DNA from: Evansella sp041820985
GTDB taxonomy: Bacteria > Bacillota > Bacilli > Bacillales > Salisediminibacteriaceae
Reading direction: 5' to 3'
Length of the DNA stretch: 64,000 bases
Assembly (NCBI RefSeq): GCF_041820985.1
Contig: NZ_JBGUAU010000014.1
Span: 1-64,000 of the forward strand
The translations under genes and the position numbers were made by a program. Below the pieces are notes generated by a model. The model was given only the letters and a program-made list of their open reading frames with translations. It was not told the DNA's origin and searched no databases. Below are positions 62,027-64,000 of the stretch, piece after piece (the stretch's first letter is position 1; each line of letters opens with the position of its first letter).

Positions 62027-63421
62027 TTGGCAATACATAAAGAATATGAAATTTTAGATCGTATATCCGATGCATTTTTTGCAGTAGATAATGAGTGGAA
62101 TATCACCTATTTCAACCATGAGGCAGAGCGGTTATTAAATAAGATAAAAAGTGAAGTTTTACATAAGTATCTATGGGATGCATTCCCTGAAGCAATAAAT
62201 CAAGAGGTATATAGACAATATCATAAGGCTGTAAATGAACAAGTACCTGTCTTTTTTGAAATGTATTGGCCACCGCGCAATATGTGGTATAACGTCCGTG
62301 CTTTTCCATCGATGAATGGCTTGTCTGTTTTTTTTCAGAATATAACGGAACAAAAGGACCTAGCAACAAAGCGTGAAGAACATTATAAATCTTTGTTTCA
62401 TAACAATCCTGATGCAGTATTTTCCTTTGATTTGGAAGGGAATTATCTAAGTGTAAATCCGGCGATGGAACAGTTAATGGGATATACTGAAGCCGAATTC
62501 ACAAATATGAATTGGAACCCACTTGTAATAGAAGATGAAGTGGAAAAGGTAAATAGTTATTTCCGTAAAGCGGCAACTGGTGAAACACAGCATTATGAAA
62601 CGAAAGTGGCCCATAAGGATGGTAGTATCAAACATGTGAAAGTTACAAACATGCCCATCATTGTACAAGGACAAATTGTTGGTGTTTATGGAACAGCAAG
62701 AGATGTAACGATAGAAAAGGAGACCGAGAAGCTACTGTTAGAGTCAGAAAAGTTGACGGCAGTAGGACAGCTTGCAGCCTCCATTGCACATGAAATAAGA
62801 AATCCATTAACTTCAGTAAAAGGTTTCTTACAGCTTATGAAACAATCAACAGGTGAATCTAATGAGACATATTTGACTATTTTGTCTGATGAGGTATCGA
62901 GGATTGAGCTCATAACTGGTGAATTGTTAGTTTTAGCAAAACCGCAAGCTCAAGACTTTCAGGTGGCAGATGTAGGGAAAATCATGAAAGATGTGATTGC
63001 ATTAATTAGCTCTCAGGCCTTAATGTATTCTGTCGATATCCAATACAAATTTGGTGAACTTCCTAAATTGAAGTGTATCAAAAATCAATTAAAACAAGCA
63101 TTCATAAATATATTAAAAAATGCTATTGAGGCTATGCCTAATGGAGGTAACATTCATATTACAGTAAACCATGAAAATGATAGGATTGTTGCTATTATTC
63201 AAGACGAAGGAGTTGGGATTCCAGAAGAAATTCTGAGTAAAATCGGGTCACCGTTCTATACGACAAAAGAAAAGGGAACGGGCCTTGGGATGATGACGAC
63301 AGTAAAAATAGTGCAGACGCATCATGGAACATTTGAAATAACAAACACTTCTAATAAAGGTACTTCAATAAAAATTACATTGCCTACAAACCTCGAAGCT
63401 GTTGAGGATTTAATCCTTTAA
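62027..63421 (+). CDS. Soluble PAS-domain sensor histidine kinase (sporulation kinase-like)
   Basis: A 464-residue cytoplasmic kinase without membrane helices. Two PAS domains (about residues 5-110 and 118-235; the second with DAVFSFDLEGNYLSVNPAME) precede the dimerisation domain, with the phosphorylated His in ASIAHEIRNPLTSVKGFLQLM (His about 256). The ATPase domain has KNAIEAMPNGG (about 365), IIQDEGVGIPEE (about 388) and GTGLGMMTTVKI (about 415). The HEIRNPLTSVKGF box is the type used by Bacillus sporulation kinases that phosphorylate Spo0F. No response regulator is nearby, supporting a phosphorelay role, which is inference. TTG 62027 follows GGAGGAG. Confidence 0.9.
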   Translation: MAIHKEYEILDRISDAFFAVDNEWNITYFNHEAERLLNKIKSEVLHKYLWDAFPEAINQEVYRQYHKAVNEQVPVFFEMYWPPRNMWYNVRAFPSMNGLSVFFQNITEQKDLATKREEHYKSLFHNNPDAVFSFDLEGNYLSVNPAMEQLMGYTEAEFTNMNWNPLVIEDEVEKVNSYFRKAATGETQHYETKVAHKDGSIKHVKVTNMPIIVQGQIVGVYGTARDVTIEKETEKLLLESEKLTAVGQLAASIAHEIRNPLTSVKGFLQLMKQSTGESNETYLTILSDEVSRIELITGELLVLAKPQAQDFQVADVGKIMKDVIALISSQALMYSVDIQYKFGELPKLKCIKNQLKQAFINILKNAIEAMPNGGNIHITVNHENDRIVAIIQDEGVGIPEEILSKIGSPFYTTKEKGTGLGMMTTVKIVQTHHGTFEITNTSNKGTSIKITLPTNLEAVEDLIL

Positions 63422-63800
63422 TTATGTTCCGTAAAAGCTCATAGTGCATGCGGGAAAATTTAATTAGAAGTTTTACAATGCTCATTTAGGGAGTTAGCCG
63501 TGTACATAGGATGAATTTTCATCGAAATTTAGAATGAAATTGGCGATGTGCCACATATGGAAAAATGCAACCTTTTAAGATAAGATAAACTATAACTGCT
63601 TGTCGTTGTTGTTCCTAACAACGTGATAGGCAGTTATTTTTATATTTAAGTAAAGTCGCTTCTCTGTACTAGTGCTTGTACTAAACGGAATCTATTGATA
63701 AAATTTTAAGGGAATATAGTTTTCGCAGCTAATGAATTTTGTAAGCAACCCGTTAAAGAGATAGATACAAACGGTTTTTGACAAGGAGGATATAAAGCGC
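63422..63800. other. Intergenic region
   Basis: Apart from the terminator at 63593-63642 and the ribosome binding site of the last gene (AAGGAGG near 63783) I see nothing identifiable. Confidence 0.5.
63593..63642 (+). terminator. Terminator
   Basis: TAACTGC and GCAGTTA form the outer stem with inner GTT/AAC pairing, then TTTTTAT. Confidence 0.8.
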
Positions 63801-64000
63801 ATGTTTGTTGAGATAGAAAATCTAAAATACAAGTACCCTACCAGCAACGAGTTAACTATTAAAGATTTTAGTTTACAGATGGAAAAAGGAGAAATTGTAG
63901 CGATCTTAGGGGAAAGCGGCAGTGGAAAAAGTACACTATTAAAGCTAATTGCAGGTAAGGAGAAAACAAAGGTCGGGAAGATTGTGATCGATGGGGATGT
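63801..64000 (+). CDS. ABC transporter ATP-binding protein, partial at window edge
   Basis: The first 66 codons read MFVEIENLKYKYPTSNELTI, then ILGESGSGKSTLLKLIAGKE with Walker A at about residues 37-44. ATG 63801 follows AAGGAGG with 11 bases between. The signature and Walker B lie beyond the window, so subtype and substrate cannot be given. Confidence 0.85.
   Translation, partial: MFVEIENLKYKYPTSNELTIKDFSLQMEKGEIVAILGESGSGKSTLLKLIAGKEKTKVGKIVIDGD

Noticed and set aside
1..64000. CRISPR arrays, tRNA, rRNA, prophage genes
   Set aside because: No regularly spaced repeats, cloverleaf-type sequences, rRNA segments or phage structural genes were seen.

Overview
The window comes from a low-GC Gram-positive chromosome, most likely a spore-forming member of the Bacillaceae. 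The evidence is AAGGAGG-type ribosome binding sites, frequent TTG and GTG starts, a full-length spoVS, a YesM/YesN-type two-component system, and intergenic repeats of a kind I associate with Bacillus relatives. I see no rRNA, tRNA, CRISPR array or prophage. The species cannot be named from the sequence alone.

The main theme is use of rhamnogalacturonan I (pectin backbone), spread over about 49 kb and broken up by unrelated small genes. The parts are: a secreted multidomain PL11 lyase (622-3945); two ABC permeases and a solute-binding lipoprotein (16311-19539); a YesM-like kinase and YesN-like regulator with overlapping ends (19964-23358); a second PL11 lyase without signal peptide (23574-25793); a divergent cluster of GH105 unsaturated rhamnogalacturonyl hydrolase, orphan solute-binding lipoprotein, AraC regulator and cupin isomerase-like protein (32104-36958); and a GH42 beta-galactosidase (47447-49429). 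Inferred flow: outside cleavage, oligosaccharide import driven by an ATPase encoded elsewhere (MsmX type), then cytoplasmic lyase, GH105 and GH42. CcpA (cre) sites precede the secreted lyase and the permease operon, and a 13-bp direct repeat sits between the AraC gene and the GH105 operon.

Between these lie many small membrane proteins, three NUDIX hydrolases, GNAT acetyltransferases, two methyltransferases, a DUF2207 protein, a VanZ-like protein, a PQQ-dependent sugar dehydrogenase-like protein, folD, a TatD-like hydrolase, an Xre regulator/membrane protein pair and an IS1595-type transposase. The right end is more core-like: spoVS, an ABC ATPase, cysJ-cysI (sulfite reductase), hflK-hflC, a soluble PAS histidine kinase and the start of another ABC ATPase.

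The strongest signal that genes do not explain is a family of about twelve copies of a roughly 31-bp hairpin with a near-invariant loop around GGGGACGGTTCT. Its stem shows compensatory changes, and three copies overlap the stop codons of the genes they follow. Other remnants are a long Bacillaceae intergenic repeat with a partial second copy, a three-hairpin segment resembling the right end/omega-RNA part of an IS200/IS605 element without its genes, and decayed genes (a GNAT gene with one in-frame stop, an acetyltransferase tail, a DUF3885-like fragment). Several short genes were found by hand, including a 59-codon membrane protein at 4852-5031 and a 44-codon one at 7769-7903.
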